A stretch of DNA of 64,000 nucleotides from Caballeronia cordobensis (GCF_001544575.2 NZ_FCNY02000025.1:40589-104588); one strand, 5' to 3'. Numbered from the stretch's first letter, positions 33,471-42,379 are shown. Notes: a model not told the origin generated them from the sequence alone. Made by a program: numbers and translations.

Positions 33471-35213
33471 TCAAGCCTCCGCCATCGCCCGCTCGATCTC
33501 GATCTTGTAGTCATGGAACATCGCCACGGACTCGCGATGCGCCACGCTCAGGATCGCCGCCTTCGGCAGCCGCTCGACGAGCGTGTTGTAGATGTGCAGC
33601 TCGTTCTCGGCATCGAGCGCGCTGGTCGCTTCATCGAGGAACACAAAATCCGGCTTGTGCAGCAGCACGCGCGCGGCGGCGAGCCTCTGCTGCTCGCCCG
33701 GCGAAAGACTGCGCGCCCAATGCGCGTTTTCTTCCAGCCGGTCCGCATACCCTTCGAGATTGCACAGACGCAGCACTTCGCGCGATTCGTCGTCGCTGAA
33801 CGTGCCGCCCGGCGACGGATATGACAGCGCCGCGCGCAGCGTGCCGATCGGCAGATAGCTCATTTGCGGGATGAACATCATCTTCGCGTCGACGGGCGCG
33901 TCGATCGATCCGTCGCCGAACGGCCACAGGCCCGCGAGCGCGCGCATCAGCGTGCTCTTGCCCGATCCCGACGGCCCGACCACCAGCCAGCGCGATCCCG
34001 GCTCGATCGATACGTTCGCCACGCGCGAGAGCGGCGTGCCGTTCGGCAGCGCGAGCATCAGTCCGTTGGTCGTGAGGGAAGGCGTGCTCGTGTAATGCAG
34101 ATTGATGCCGCCGTGTTCCGTCGCCGGCGACGTTTCCTCGCGGATATGCGTGGAGCGCATCACGCGCTTGAATTCGCGCAGACGATTCACCGTGGCGCGC
34201 CATTCGACCAGTGTCGAATAACTATTGATGAACCAGGAGAACGAATCGCTGACCGTGCCGAATGCCGATGAAATCTGCATCAGCACGCCAAAGGAGAACG
34301 CGCCCGCGAAATAGCGCGGCGCCGCGACCATGATCGGAAAGATGATCGCGATCTGTCCGTAGAAGCTCAGCACGAAGGTCATGCGCTTCGTGTACTTCAT
34401 GATCATCCACCAGTTGTCGCGGATGCGCTGGAAGATGGTCTTCGCGTTGGCGGTTTCGGTCGAGATGCCGTCGTAGAACGCGATCTGCTCGGCGTTCTCG
34501 CGCACGCGGATCAGGCCGAAGCGGAAATCCGCCTCCACCTTCTGCTGCTGATAATTGATCGACACGAGCGGATGGCCGACCTTCTGGATGATGAGCGAGC
34601 CGAGAATCGCATAGAGCGCGGCGGCCCAGACCATATAGCCCGGAATCGTAATTGGCGTGCCGCCGAGCGAAAACGTCAGCGCGCCCGCGATGGTCCAGAG
34701 AATCGTGATGAAGGTGACGAGCGTGACGAGCGTCGAAAGCAGGTCGAGAGACAGCGAGAGGGTCGTCGTGGCGAAGGATTGCAGGTCGTCGGAAATACGC
34801 TGGTCGGGGTTGTCGGCGAGGCGGTCGCGCTCGATCCGGTAGAACGCCTTGTCGCCGAGCCATTGCTCCAGAAACCGGTTGGTGAGCCACTGCCGCCAGC
34901 GGAACGCGAGCATCTGGCGCAAATATCGGCCGTACACCGCGAGCAGGATGTACGCGAACGCGAGGCCGGTGAAGATCAGCAGCAGGTGCGGGAAGTCCTT
35001 GACGTTCTTGTTTTGCAGCGCGTTGTAGAAGTCGGCGTTCCAGCTGTTGAGCCGCACGTTGATCCACACGACCGTCATGTTGATGGCGATGATCGCGACG
35101 AGCAGTCCCCACGCGACGCCTCGCTCCTCCGAAATCCAATAGGGCTTGATGAGGCTCCATGCGGAGACTTCGTCGGCCTTCTGCTGCGTGTTTTCGATTT
35201 GAGTGTTGGTCAT
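33471..35213 (-). CDS. SbmA/BacA-type ABC transporter, fused permease and ATPase (copy 2)
   Basis: This is a 580-residue paralogue of the next gene on the minus strand, with the same order of domains and long near-identical stretches (for example DALQNKNV/NALQNKNV, then DFPHLLL). Walker A is GPSGSGKST, the signature LSPGEQQRLAAARVL and Walker B FVFLDEATSALD. The start at MTNTQIEN is supported on the minus strand by AGGAAG; a start 7 codons upstream is also open. The two proteins differ mainly in the N-terminus and in the linker before the ATPase. The substrate is unknown. Confidence 0.88.
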   Translation of the reverse strand: MTNTQIENTQQKADEVSAWSLIKPYWISEERGVAWGLLVAIIAINMTVVWINVRLNSWNADFYNALQNKNVKDFPHLLLIFTGLAFAYILLAVYGRYLRQMLAFRWRQWLTNRFLEQWLGDKAFYRIERDRLADNPDQRISDDLQSFATTTLSLSLDLLSTLVTLVTFITILWTIAGALTFSLGGTPITIPGYMVWAAALYAILGSLIIQKVGHPLVSINYQQQKVEADFRFGLIRVRENAEQIAFYDGISTETANAKTIFQRIRDNWWMIMKYTKRMTFVLSFYGQIAIIFPIMVAAPRYFAGAFSFGVLMQISSAFGTVSDSFSWFINSYSTLVEWRATVNRLREFKRVMRSTHIREETSPATEHGGINLHYTSTPSLTTNGLMLALPNGTPLSRVANVSIEPGSRWLVVGPSGSGKSTLMRALAGLWPFGDGSIDAPVDAKMMFIPQMSYLPIGTLRAALSYPSPGGTFSDDESREVLRLCNLEGYADRLEENAHWARSLSPGEQQRLAAARVLLHKPDFVFLDEATSALDAENELHIYNTLVERLPKAAILSVAHRESVAMFHDYKIEIERAMAEA

Positions 35214-35407
35214 GAGCTTCCTGCTGATGCGCATCGAGGCGCCCGATTTTTACGTTCGCGGCCGAATGGGACAGCCCAATCCGGCTCGGCAAATTGTTCC
35301 GGGATTCTCTTAACGCCCGCTTAATTTCACGCGATGGTTCGGCGAACCGTGTTCGCGGCATTGTGCCAGAGTGCCGCGCGGCACGATAAAAGGCGGGCAA
35401 TCCCGGT

Positions 35408-35437
35408 TTGCAGCGGGTTCGGCTTTCATGTTTTAAT
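35408..35437 (+). promoter_or_regulatory. Possible thi operon promoter
   Basis: TTGCAG (35408-35413) and TTTAAT (35432-35437) are 18 bases apart. The predicted start point, near 35444, falls just before the TPP aptamer, which supports the assignment although the -35 match is modest. Confidence 0.4.
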
Positions 35438-35447
35438 GATCCTCGAC

Positions 35448-35555
35448 GAAACAGGGGTGCTTCGCGTGCATCGGCGGCCAACATGGCGGTCAGCGCGGCG
35501 AGGCTGAGAGAGACCCTTTGCACCCGATCCGGGTAATACCGGCGAGGGAAGTTTC
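35448..35555 (+). promoter_or_regulatory. TPP riboswitch aptamer (THI element)
   Basis: The sequence has the conserved THI-box parts in order: the P1 arm GAAAC (35448-35452), GGGGTGC, an extended P3 stem-loop, GGCTGAGA (CTGAGA at 35504-35509), ACCCTTTGCACCCGATCC, GGGTAATACCGGCG, AGGGAA and the closing P1 arm GTTTC (35551-35555). It senses thiamine pyrophosphate and precedes four thiamine genes. Control is probably through the stem at 35707-35740. Confidence 0.96.
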
Positions 35556-35706
35556 CGGAAATCGCGCGCCGTTTGCGCCATTTCTTCCGTCTCTTTCAGT
35601 CCTCCCTTTGCGCCCGGCGCGTGCCGATTCACGCCGAGCCGCTTTCTCCGCTGATTTCGTCCTTGTTATGTGGCGCCATGTCCGCACGGTCGAGATCGCG
35701 AACGCC

Positions 35707-35740
35707 GTCTCCTCGTGCCGCACCGGCGCACTAAGGAGAC
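35707..35740 (+). promoter_or_regulatory. Ribosome-binding-site sequestering hairpin of the thi leader
   Basis: GTCTCCT (35707-35713) is the exact complement of AGGAGAC (35734-35740), which contains the thiO ribosome-binding site. GTGC (35715-35718) also pairs with GCAC (35728-35731) inside the stem. The TTG start follows at 35747. The probable effect is to hide the binding site when TPP is bound. The linker 35556-35706 contains further weak hairpins but no terminator. Confidence 0.65.
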
Positions 35741-35746
35741 ATCGAA

Positions 35747-36889
35747 TTGAACAGGATCGAACAGGGCGCCGCCGCGCGCCGGCCGGAATTCGCCGTCGTG
35801 GGCGGCGGGCTCGTCGGGCGGCTCGTCGCCTGGCAGCTCGCGGGGGCGGGGCATGACGTCGCGCTCTACGAACGCGGCGACGCGGCTGGCACGCAGTCGG
35901 CGGCGTGGGTCGCCGCGGCGATGCTCGCGCCGCTCGCGGAGGCGGCGAGCGCGGAGCCGCTCGTGGTCGGGCTCGGGGCGGCGTCGCTGGAACGCTGGCC
36001 GAAGCTCATCGCGCAATTGCCCGAGCCGGTGTTCTTTCAGCGCAACGGCACGCTCGTCGTCTGGCACGGCGCCGATCGCGCCGAGGCGCCGCTCTTCGAG
36101 CGCCGGCTGCGCGCCAATTCGCCGCCCGCTCTGCTCGATGGCGGTTTCATCAAGCTCGCGGGCGCGCAGCTCACGCAAGCCGAACCCGCGCTCGGAACGC
36201 GCTTCCCGCAGGGCTGGATGTTGCCGAATGAGGGACAGCTCGACAATCGTCAGGCGCTCGCCGCGCTCGCGTCCGGACTTGCCGCGCGCGGCGTGCGCAC
36301 GCACTGGAATACGGCCGTCGATGCCATGCCGGACGCGCGCTGGATCATCGATTGCCGGGGGCTCGGCGGCAAGCCCGCGTGGCCCGCGCTGCGCGGCATT
36401 CGCGGTGAAGTCGCGCGCGTGCACGCGCCGGGCATCGGGTTGTCGCGGCCCGTGCGGCTGCTTCATCCGCGCTATCCGCTCTATATCGCGCCCAAGGAGA
36501 ACGATCTGTATGTGATCGGCGCGACGGAGGTGGAAGGCGAAGACATGTCGCCGGTAACGGTGCGTTCCGCGCTCGAACTGCTGAGCGCGGCGTTCGCCGT
36601 GCATCCGGGTTTCGGCGAGGCGCGCATTCTCGAACTGAATGCGCACTGCCGGCCGACCTTGCCCGATCATCGCCCGGCCATCGTCTGGGACGGGGCGCGG
36701 ACCTTGCGCGTGAACGGCCTGTACCGGCACGGTTTCATGATCGCGCCGGAAGTCGCGGATAGCGCGTGCCACCTGGCGCAGGCGCTTATTTCCGGCGAGG
36801 TTGCCGACCACGACGCCTTCACGGCATTTCGAGACGCCGCGCGCTGGCCCGAACTGCTTCACGACGAAACGGCCGTCGCCGCGCTCTAG
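35747..36889 (+). CDS. thiO: Glycine oxidase ThiO
   Basis: ThiO is an FAD enzyme that oxidises glycine to the imine (dehydroglycine) used by ThiG for thiazole formation in aerobic thiamine synthesis. The 380-residue protein opens with the dinucleotide motif VVGGGLVGRLVAWQLAGAG. It has the DAO-family substrate region IYPLYIAPKEND-like (RYPLYIAPKEN) and the end HGFMIAPEVADS. The TTG start is decided by AAGGAG at 35733-35738. It is the first gene of thiO-S-G-E behind the TPP riboswitch. Confidence 0.92.
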   Translation: MNRIEQGAAARRPEFAVVGGGLVGRLVAWQLAGAGHDVALYERGDAAGTQSAAWVAAAMLAPLAEAASAEPLVVGLGAASLERWPKLIAQLPEPVFFQRNGTLVVWHGADRAEAPLFERRLRANSPPALLDGGFIKLAGAQLTQAEPALGTRFPQGWMLPNEGQLDNRQALAALASGLAARGVRTHWNTAVDAMPDARWIIDCRGLGGKPAWPALRGIRGEVARVHAPGIGLSRPVRLLHPRYPLYIAPKENDLYVIGATEVEGEDMSPVTVRSALELLSAAFAVHPGFGEARILELNAHCRPTLPDHRPAIVWDGARTLRVNGLYRHGFMIAPEVADSACHLAQALISGEVADHDAFTAFRDAARWPELLHDETAVAAL

Positions 36890-36905
36890 CACTCAGGAAA
36901 GCACC

Positions 36906-37103
36906 ATGAACATCCATATCAATCAGCGCGTTTTCGATTTGCCCGACGCGACCACCGTTACCGAGGCGCTCGCCGCGTTCGGCGCGAAGCCGCCGTTCGC
37001 CGTCGCGTTGAACGGCCAGTTCGTCGCGCGCGGCGAGCATGCCACGAAAACGCTCGCGTCCGGCGACAAGCTCGATGTCGTGTCGCCCGTCGCGGGCGGC
37101 TGA
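36906..37103 (+). CDS. thiS: Sulfur carrier protein ThiS
   Basis: ThiS is a ubiquitin-like sulfur carrier whose C-terminal Gly-Gly is converted to thiocarboxylate and donates sulfur to the thiazole ring on ThiG. The 65-residue protein ends VVSPVAGG as required and shows the short beta-grasp pattern. AGGAAA precedes the ATG. It is 16 bases after thiO and 23 before thiG. Confidence 0.96.
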   Translation: MNIHINQRVFDLPDATTVTEALAAFGAKPPFAVALNGQFVARGEHATKTLASGDKLDVVSPVAGG

Positions 37104-37126
37104 ATCACGAACCGAAGGATCGAACC

Positions 37127-37933
37127 ATGACCATTCCAACCGCCGACCTGCTCACGCTTTACGGCGAAGCGTTTCCGAGCCGCGTGCTGCTCGGCACGTC
37201 GCGTTATCCGTCGCTGCAATCGCTGTCCGACTCCATCGACGCCGCGCGGCCAGGCATGGTGACGGTCGCGCTGCGCCGACAGTCGGAAACGGGCGAAGCC
37301 GGCTTCTTCGACGTGCTCAAGCGCCACGGCGTCGCGCTCTTGCCGAATACGGCGGGTTGCCAGAGCGTCGATGAAGTGTTGACCACCGCCCACATGGCGC
37401 GCGAAGTGTTCGAGACGCCGTGGATCAAGCTCGAACTGATCGGCGACGACTACACGCTGCAGCCCGACCCCATCGGGCTCGTCGAAGCGGCGGGCAAGCT
37501 GATCCGCGACGGCTTCAAAGTGCTGCCGTACTGCACGGAAGATCTGGTGATCGGCCGGCGTCTGCTCGATGCCGGTTGCGAGGCGCTGATGCCGTGGGGC
37601 GCGCCGATCGGCACCGGCAAAGGCGTGACGAATCCGTACGGCTTGCGCACGCTGCGCGAGCGGCTGCCGGACGTGCCGCTGATCGTCGATGCGGGTCTCG
37701 GCGTGCCGTCGCACGCGTGTCAGGTGATGGAATGGGGCTTCGACGGCGTGCTGCTCAACACGGCTGTATCGCAGGCGACGTTTCCGCCGCAGATGGCGCG
37801 CGCCTTCGCGCTCGGCGTCGAAGCGGGGCGCATGGCGTTCCTCGCCGGACCGATGGCCGAGCGCGACTCCGCGCAGGCGAGCACGCCGGTCGTCGGCATG
37901 CCGTTCTGGCATCAGGACGGAGGCGCGGCATGA
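37127..37933 (+). CDS. thiG: Thiazole synthase ThiG
   Basis: ThiG condenses deoxyxylulose 5-phosphate, dehydroglycine and ThiS thiocarboxylate to the thiazole phosphate. The 268-residue TIM barrel shows SRVLLGTSRYPS, LLPNTAGCQS, WIKLELIGDD with the Schiff-base Lys in the KLE segment, and GAPIGTGKGVTNP. AAGGAT precedes the ATG. Its stop overlaps the thiE start (ATGA). Confidence 0.97.
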   Translation: MTIPTADLLTLYGEAFPSRVLLGTSRYPSLQSLSDSIDAARPGMVTVALRRQSETGEAGFFDVLKRHGVALLPNTAGCQSVDEVLTTAHMAREVFETPWIKLELIGDDYTLQPDPIGLVEAAGKLIRDGFKVLPYCTEDLVIGRRLLDAGCEALMPWGAPIGTGKGVTNPYGLRTLRERLPDVPLIVDAGLGVPSHACQVMEWGFDGVLLNTAVSQATFPPQMARAFALGVEAGRMAFLAGPMAERDSAQASTPVVGMPFWHQDGGAA

Positions 37934-39015
37934 GCATGCTGAATCGCGAAGTGTTCTGGCCGCCCGCCGATGAACTGACCGAAGTCGCCGAACGGATTCG
38001 CGCGCGTCTGGGCGCGTGGCCCGCGGCCGAAACGCGCTGGCGCGTTTGCCTCACCGCGCCGGAAGCGCCGTCAGCGGCCGATCTGATCGTTTTCACCGAA
38101 GCGCATGACGCCGATACGGCGCGTCTCGCAAAAAGCGGCGCGGCAGTGCTGGAAGCGCACGGCGGGCGCGTGACGCTGCGCCGCGGCGGCGAGGTTTTCG
38201 CGCTGGAGGGCGAATGGTCCGATGATTGGCTGGCTGCGCTCGCCGCGTTCCTCGACTGCAACTTCGAGCCGCACGACGCGCTCACGCTGGCGCTCGCCTG
38301 GCGCGCGGGCGATGAGAACAAGGCCGACGCGTGGCCCGTCGATTTCGTGACGTTCCCGCGCGTGGCCGATCTGCCCGCGGCGCCCGAAGGCGGTTTCCCC
38401 GCGTGCCCGGACCGGCTCGGGCTGTATCCGGTGCTGCCGAGCGCCGAATGGGTCGAACGCGTGCTCGATCTCGGCGTGCGCACCGCGCAATTGCGCCGCA
38501 AGAGCGCCGATGCCGCCGATCTGCAACGCGAAATCGCACGGTCGGTCGAAGCGGGGCGGCGACATGACGCGCAGTTGTTTATCAACGATCACTGGCGCGA
38601 GGCGATCGCCGCGGGCGCATACGGCGTGCATCTCGGTCAGGAAGACGTGCAGACGGCCGATCTGGCCGCGATCGCGAAGGCCGGTCTGCGCCTCGGCCTG
38701 TCGACGCACGGCTACTACGAAATGCTGCGCGCGCTGCATTTCAGGCCGAGCTATCTCGCGCTCGGCGCCGTCTATCCGACCACGACGAAAGTCATGCCGA
38801 CCAAGCCGCAAGGCCTTGAGCGGCTCGCCCGTTATGTGCAGTTGCTGTCGGGCCGCGTGCCGCTCGTCGCGATCGGAGGAATCGACGCCAAAGTCATGCC
38901 CGACGTGCTCGCGACGGGTGTCGGCAGCGCGGCGGTCGTGCGCGCGGTGACCGAAGCGCCGGACACGGCCTCGGCGGTTTCCTCGTTGCGACAGATGTTT
39001 GCATGTCAACGGTGA
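37930..39015 (+). CDS. thiE: Thiamine phosphate synthase ThiE with N-terminal extension
   Basis: ThiE joins HMP pyrophosphate and thiazole phosphate to thiamine phosphate. The catalytic domain occupies residues ~160-361 with QLRRK, INDHWREAIAAGAYGVHLGQED, GLSTHGYYE, PTTTK and the phosphate-binding AIGGID. The protein has 361 residues against about 210 for a usual ThiE. Residues 1-158 form an extra domain with no motif I recognise. Part of it (DALTLALAW and WPVDFVTFPRV, ~116-145) loosely recalls the end of ThiD-like kinases, but no kinase active site is present. The ATGA overlap with thiG fixes the start. Confidence 0.93.
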   Translation: MSMLNREVFWPPADELTEVAERIRARLGAWPAAETRWRVCLTAPEAPSAADLIVFTEAHDADTARLAKSGAAVLEAHGGRVTLRRGGEVFALEGEWSDDWLAALAAFLDCNFEPHDALTLALAWRAGDENKADAWPVDFVTFPRVADLPAAPEGGFPACPDRLGLYPVLPSAEWVERVLDLGVRTAQLRRKSADAADLQREIARSVEAGRRHDAQLFINDHWREAIAAGAYGVHLGQEDVQTADLAAIAKAGLRLGLSTHGYYEMLRALHFRPSYLALGAVYPTTTKVMPTKPQGLERLARYVQLLSGRVPLVAIGGIDAKVMPDVLATGVGSAAVVRAVTEAPDTASAVSSLRQMFACQR

Positions 39016-39073
39016 AAATTCCGAAATGTAAGGGAGCGCAGGCTTAGGCAAAGCACCGATTGCGCGCAGGCCC

Positions 39074-39079
39074 TATAAT
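39074..39079 (+). promoter_or_regulatory. Possible -10 element for the mla operon
   Basis: TATAAT lies 34 bases upstream of the mlaF start in the 97-base gap after thiE. No good -35 is present at normal spacing, so this is only suggestive. Confidence 0.35.
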
Positions 39080-39112
39080 TCGCGGTCTTGCGTCAACGGA
39101 ATCTCTTACCCA

Positions 39113-39928
39113 GTGCCTGCTTCCTCCGAGACTCTGCTGGAGCTACGCGACGTCGATTTCGGCTACGGCGACCGGCTCGTTCTGTCGAACCTGAACATGC
39201 GTTTCACGCGTGGGCAGGTCGTCGCGGTCATGGGCGGCTCCGGCTGCGGCAAAACCACGACCTTGCGCCTCGTCGGCGGCCTCGTGAAAGCGAGTCGCGG
39301 TCAGGTGCTGTTCGGCGGAAAGGACGTCGGCGCGCAAACGCGCGAAGGCCTGTACGCCCTGCGCCGCAAGATGGGCATGCTGTTCCAGTTCGGCGCGCTC
39401 TTCACGGACCAGACCGTGTTCGAGAACGTGGCTTTTCCGCTGCGCGAACATACGGACCTGCCGGAAGCGCTGATCCGCGATCTCGTACTGATGAAGCTCA
39501 ACGCCGTCGGTCTGCGCGGTGCGCGCGATCTCGCGCCGTCGGAAATTTCGGGCGGCATGGCGCGCCGTGTGGCGCTCGCACGCGCCATCGCGCTCGATCC
39601 CGAACTCATGATGTACGACGAGCCGTTTGCCGGCCTCGATCCCATTTCGCTCGGCATCACGGCGCAGCTCATCCGCACGATCAACGACGCGCTCGGCGCC
39701 ACCTCCATTCTCGTCACGCACGACGTGCCCGAATCGTTCGCGATCGCGGACTACGTGTACTTCATCGCGAATGGCGGCATTCACGCCGAAGGCACGCCCG
39801 CGCAACTGCGCGCATCGGAAGACCCGACCGTGCGGCAGTTCATCGACGGCACACCGGACGGCCCCTTCAAGTTTCATTACGCGAGCACGCCGCTCGCCGC
39901 GGATTTCGGCATCGGAGGGCAGGCATGA
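39113..39928 (+). CDS. mlaF: Phospholipid ABC transporter ATPase MlaF
   Basis: This is the ATPase of the MlaFEDB complex, which moves phospholipids between the inner membrane and the periplasmic carrier MlaC to keep outer-membrane asymmetry. The 271-residue protein has Walker A GGSGCGKTT, a Q-loop in LFQFGALF, the signature SGGMARRVALARA and Walker B LMMYDEPFAGLDP. The start is GTG with a weak binding site. mlaE overlaps its stop by ATGA. Confidence 0.94.
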   Translation: MPASSETLLELRDVDFGYGDRLVLSNLNMRFTRGQVVAVMGGSGCGKTTTLRLVGGLVKASRGQVLFGGKDVGAQTREGLYALRRKMGMLFQFGALFTDQTVFENVAFPLREHTDLPEALIRDLVLMKLNAVGLRGARDLAPSEISGGMARRVALARAIALDPELMMYDEPFAGLDPISLGITAQLIRTINDALGATSILVTHDVPESFAIADYVYFIANGGIHAEGTPAQLRASEDPTVRQFIDGTPDGPFKFHYASTPLAADFGIGGQA

Positions 39929-40692
39929 TCAGCGCGCTCGGACGCTGGGTGCTCGACGGTTTCGGCACCGCAGGCTACGCGACGCGCATGTTCCTGCGCC
40001 TCGTGTTCGAATTTTTTTCGCTGTTGCGCCGCCCGCGCCTCGTCACGAAACAGATCCATTTCGTCGGCAACTATTCGCTCGTCATCATCGCGGTGTCGGG
40101 CCTGTTCGTCGGGTTCGTGCTTGGGCTTCAGGGCTATTACACGCTGAGCCGCTACGGTTCCGAACAGGCGCTCGGCCTGCTCGTCGCGCTCTCGCTCGTG
40201 CGCGAACTCGGCCCGGTGGTCACGGCGCTGCTCTTCGCGGGTCGCGCGGGCACTTCGCTGACGGCGGAAATCGGCCTCATGAAAGCGGGCGAGCAGCTCA
40301 CGGCAATGGAAATGATGGCGGTCGATCCGCTGAAAGTCGTCGTCGCGCCGCGCATGTGGGCGGGCATCGTCGCCATGCCGGTGCTCGCCGCCATCTTCAG
40401 CGCGGTCGGCATCGTCGGCGGCTATGTCGTCGGCGTGATCCTGATCGGCGTCGATCCGGGCGCGTTCTGGTCGCAGATGCAAGGCGGCGTGGACGTGTGG
40501 CGCGATGTCGGCAACGGCGTCATCAAGAGTATCGTGTTCGGCTTCGCGGTGACGTTCATCGCGTTGTTCCAGGGCTACGAGGCGAGGCCGACGCCGGAAG
40601 GCGTGTCGCGCGCGACGACCAAAACCGTCGTCTACGCGTCGCTCGCCGTGCTCGGGCTCGATTTCCTGCTGACCGCACTGATGTTCAGCTAA
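39925..40692 (+). CDS. mlaE: Phospholipid ABC transporter permease MlaE
   Basis: This is the permease subunit of the Mla complex. The 255-residue protein has about five to six hydrophobic helices and the MlaE signature region LVRELGPVVTALLFAGRAGTSLTAEIG followed by GEQLTAMEMMAVDPL. The start overlaps the mlaF stop, and mlaD follows after 94 bases. Confidence 0.95.
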   Translation: MISALGRWVLDGFGTAGYATRMFLRLVFEFFSLLRRPRLVTKQIHFVGNYSLVIIAVSGLFVGFVLGLQGYYTLSRYGSEQALGLLVALSLVRELGPVVTALLFAGRAGTSLTAEIGLMKAGEQLTAMEMMAVDPLKVVVAPRMWAGIVAMPVLAAIFSAVGIVGGYVVGVILIGVDPGAFWSQMQGGVDVWRDVGNGVIKSIVFGFAVTFIALFQGYEARPTPEGVSRATTKTVVYASLAVLGLDFLLTALMFS

Positions 40693-40786
40693 TGGACCGC
40701 GCGTCAAGCGCCAGGTAACGGCGCGGCGTGGTGAGCGGCACAGACCGCCACGCGCCATCTGCGCAAAGATTCTCTTTGGGAAGACG

Positions 40787-41353
40787 ATGAAAAAGACTGC
40801 TCTCGACTTTTGGGTCGGCCTCTTCGTGGTGCTTGGTTTCGTGGCGCTGCTGTTTCTTGCGCTGAAGGCGGGCAATATGAGCTCGCTGTCGTTCCAGAAA
40901 ACCTACGCGGTGAAACTCAAGTTCGACAACATCGGCGGGTTGAAGGCGCGCGCGCCCGTGAAGAGCGCGGGCGTGACGGTGGGCCGCGTCGGCGGCATCG
41001 GCTTCGATTCGAATACGTATCAGGCCGTCGTGACGATCGATATCGATCAGGAATATCAGTTTCCGAAAGATTCTTCCGCGAAGATCCTGACCTCGGGTCT
41101 GCTTGGCGAGCAATACATCGGTCTCGAGCCGGGTGGCGACGATCAGATGCTCAAGAACGGCGACACCATCACGATGACGCAATCGGCCGTGGTGCTCGAA
41201 AACCTGATTGGCCAGTTCCTCTACAACAAGGCGGCGGATTCGGGCGCGTCGAAGTCGTCGTCGGCGCCGGCAACGCCCGCCGCACCGGCGCCCGCGTTTC
41301 CGGGCGCGGCGAGCGCGATGGGCGCTGCGGGCGCTTCGGGCGCGGCTCAATAA
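40787..41353 (+). CDS. mlaD: MCE-domain lipid-binding protein MlaD
   Basis: MlaD is membrane-anchored, forms a hexameric ring on MlaFE and contacts MlaC. The 188-residue protein has one N-terminal helix (LDFWVGLFVVLGFVALLFLAL) and an MCE domain with FDNIGGLKARAPVKSAGVTVGRV and GLLGEQYIGLEPGG. The tail is Ala/Pro/Ser-rich and probably disordered. GGGAAG precedes the ATG. Confidence 0.95.
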   Translation: MKKTALDFWVGLFVVLGFVALLFLALKAGNMSSLSFQKTYAVKLKFDNIGGLKARAPVKSAGVTVGRVGGIGFDSNTYQAVVTIDIDQEYQFPKDSSAKILTSGLLGEQYIGLEPGGDDQMLKNGDTITMTQSAVVLENLIGQFLYNKAADSGASKSSSAPATPAAPAPAFPGAASAMGAAGASGAAQ

Positions 41354-41364
41354 GGAGAAGACAC

Positions 41365-42255
41365 ATGCAGGCGATGGGGATTCGGCGTGCAGTCCTCATG
41401 GCGAGCGTCGTTGCGCTCGCCGGTTGCGCGACGGTGACGACGCCCACCAAGGGCGACCCGTTCGAGAGCTACAACCGGACGATGTTCACGATCAACGACA
41501 AGGTTGATCAGTACGCGTTGAAGCCGGTGGCGCAGGGTTACGTGTGGGCCGTGCCGGAGCCGGTGCGCAACAGCGTGACCAACTTCTTCTCGAATATCGG
41601 CGACGTGTACATCGCCGCGAACAATCTGCTGCAATTGAAGATTGCGGACGGCGTGTCGGACATCATGCGCGTCGCGATCAATACGGTGTTCGGCGTCGGC
41701 GGCCTGTTCGACGTCGCGACGGTCGCGAAGCTGCCGAAGCACGCCGGCGATTTCGGCCTGACGCTCGGCCACTATGGGGTGCCGTCCGGTCCGTACCTCG
41801 TGCTGCCGCTGCTTGGGCCGAGCACGGTACGCGATTCCTCGGGTCTCGTCGTCGATTATTTCGGCAACCCGCTGACTTACGTGAGTCCGGATTCCGTGAG
41901 CTGGGCGCTGTATGGCGTGAATCTTATTAACGTGCGCGCGAATCTTCTGGGCGCAACCGATGTGCTCTCCGACGCCGCGCTCGACAAATATTCGTTCGTG
42001 CGCAATGCGTATTTGCAACGCCGTCAATATCTGATCAGCGGCGGCGATGACAACGCGCCGGATTACGGCGAAGCGCCGCTGCCGAATTACGGCGACGCGG
42101 ACGGCGCGGCAGCACCGGAAGGCGCATCCGCGACGGCTCCGGTCGCGCCTGCCTCGGGCGCAGCGGCGCCCGCACCGGCGAGCGGGTCGGGCCATACGGT
42201 GCCGGGCAATCAGTATGTTCCGCCATCGGGCTTCCCTTCATTCCGCTTGCGTTGA
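41365..42255 (+). CDS. mlaA: Outer-membrane lipoprotein MlaA (VacJ)
   Basis: MlaA sits in the outer membrane and removes misplaced phospholipids from the outer leaflet. The 296-residue precursor has a lipobox ALAGC (Cys21), then DPFESYNRTMFTINDKVDQ and the VLPLLGPSTVRDSSGLVVD core. About 60 residues of Ala/Pro/Gly-rich sequence extend the C-terminus beyond the conserved domain. AAGGAGA precedes the ATG 11 bases after mlaD. Enterics place this gene apart from mlaFEDCB. Confidence 0.95.
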   Translation: MQAMGIRRAVLMASVVALAGCATVTTPTKGDPFESYNRTMFTINDKVDQYALKPVAQGYVWAVPEPVRNSVTNFFSNIGDVYIAANNLLQLKIADGVSDIMRVAINTVFGVGGLFDVATVAKLPKHAGDFGLTLGHYGVPSGPYLVLPLLGPSTVRDSSGLVVDYFGNPLTYVSPDSVSWALYGVNLINVRANLLGATDVLSDAALDKYSFVRNAYLQRRQYLISGGDDNAPDYGEAPLPNYGDADGAAAPEGASATAPVAPASGAAAPAPASGSGHTVPGNQYVPPSGFPSFRLR

Positions 42256-42317
42256 GCGGGCTTTTCCTAACGCGCGGTAACATATCTAACGACATTTCTT
42301 ACGCTTTGGCTGCTGTT

Positions 42318-42340
42318 CCGCCTGAACTCGCTTCAGGCGG
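42318..42340 (+). repeat. Hairpin between mlaA and mlaC
   Basis: CCGCCTGAA (42318-42326) and TTCAGGCGG (42332-42340) make a perfect 9-base stem with a 5-base loop. The following CGCGCTCAAA has no T run, so it is more likely an mRNA-stabilising or processing element than a terminator. Confidence 0.6.
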
Positions 42341-42379
42341 CGCGCTCAAACCGAAGCCTCTACTTTTGCAGGATCTGTG

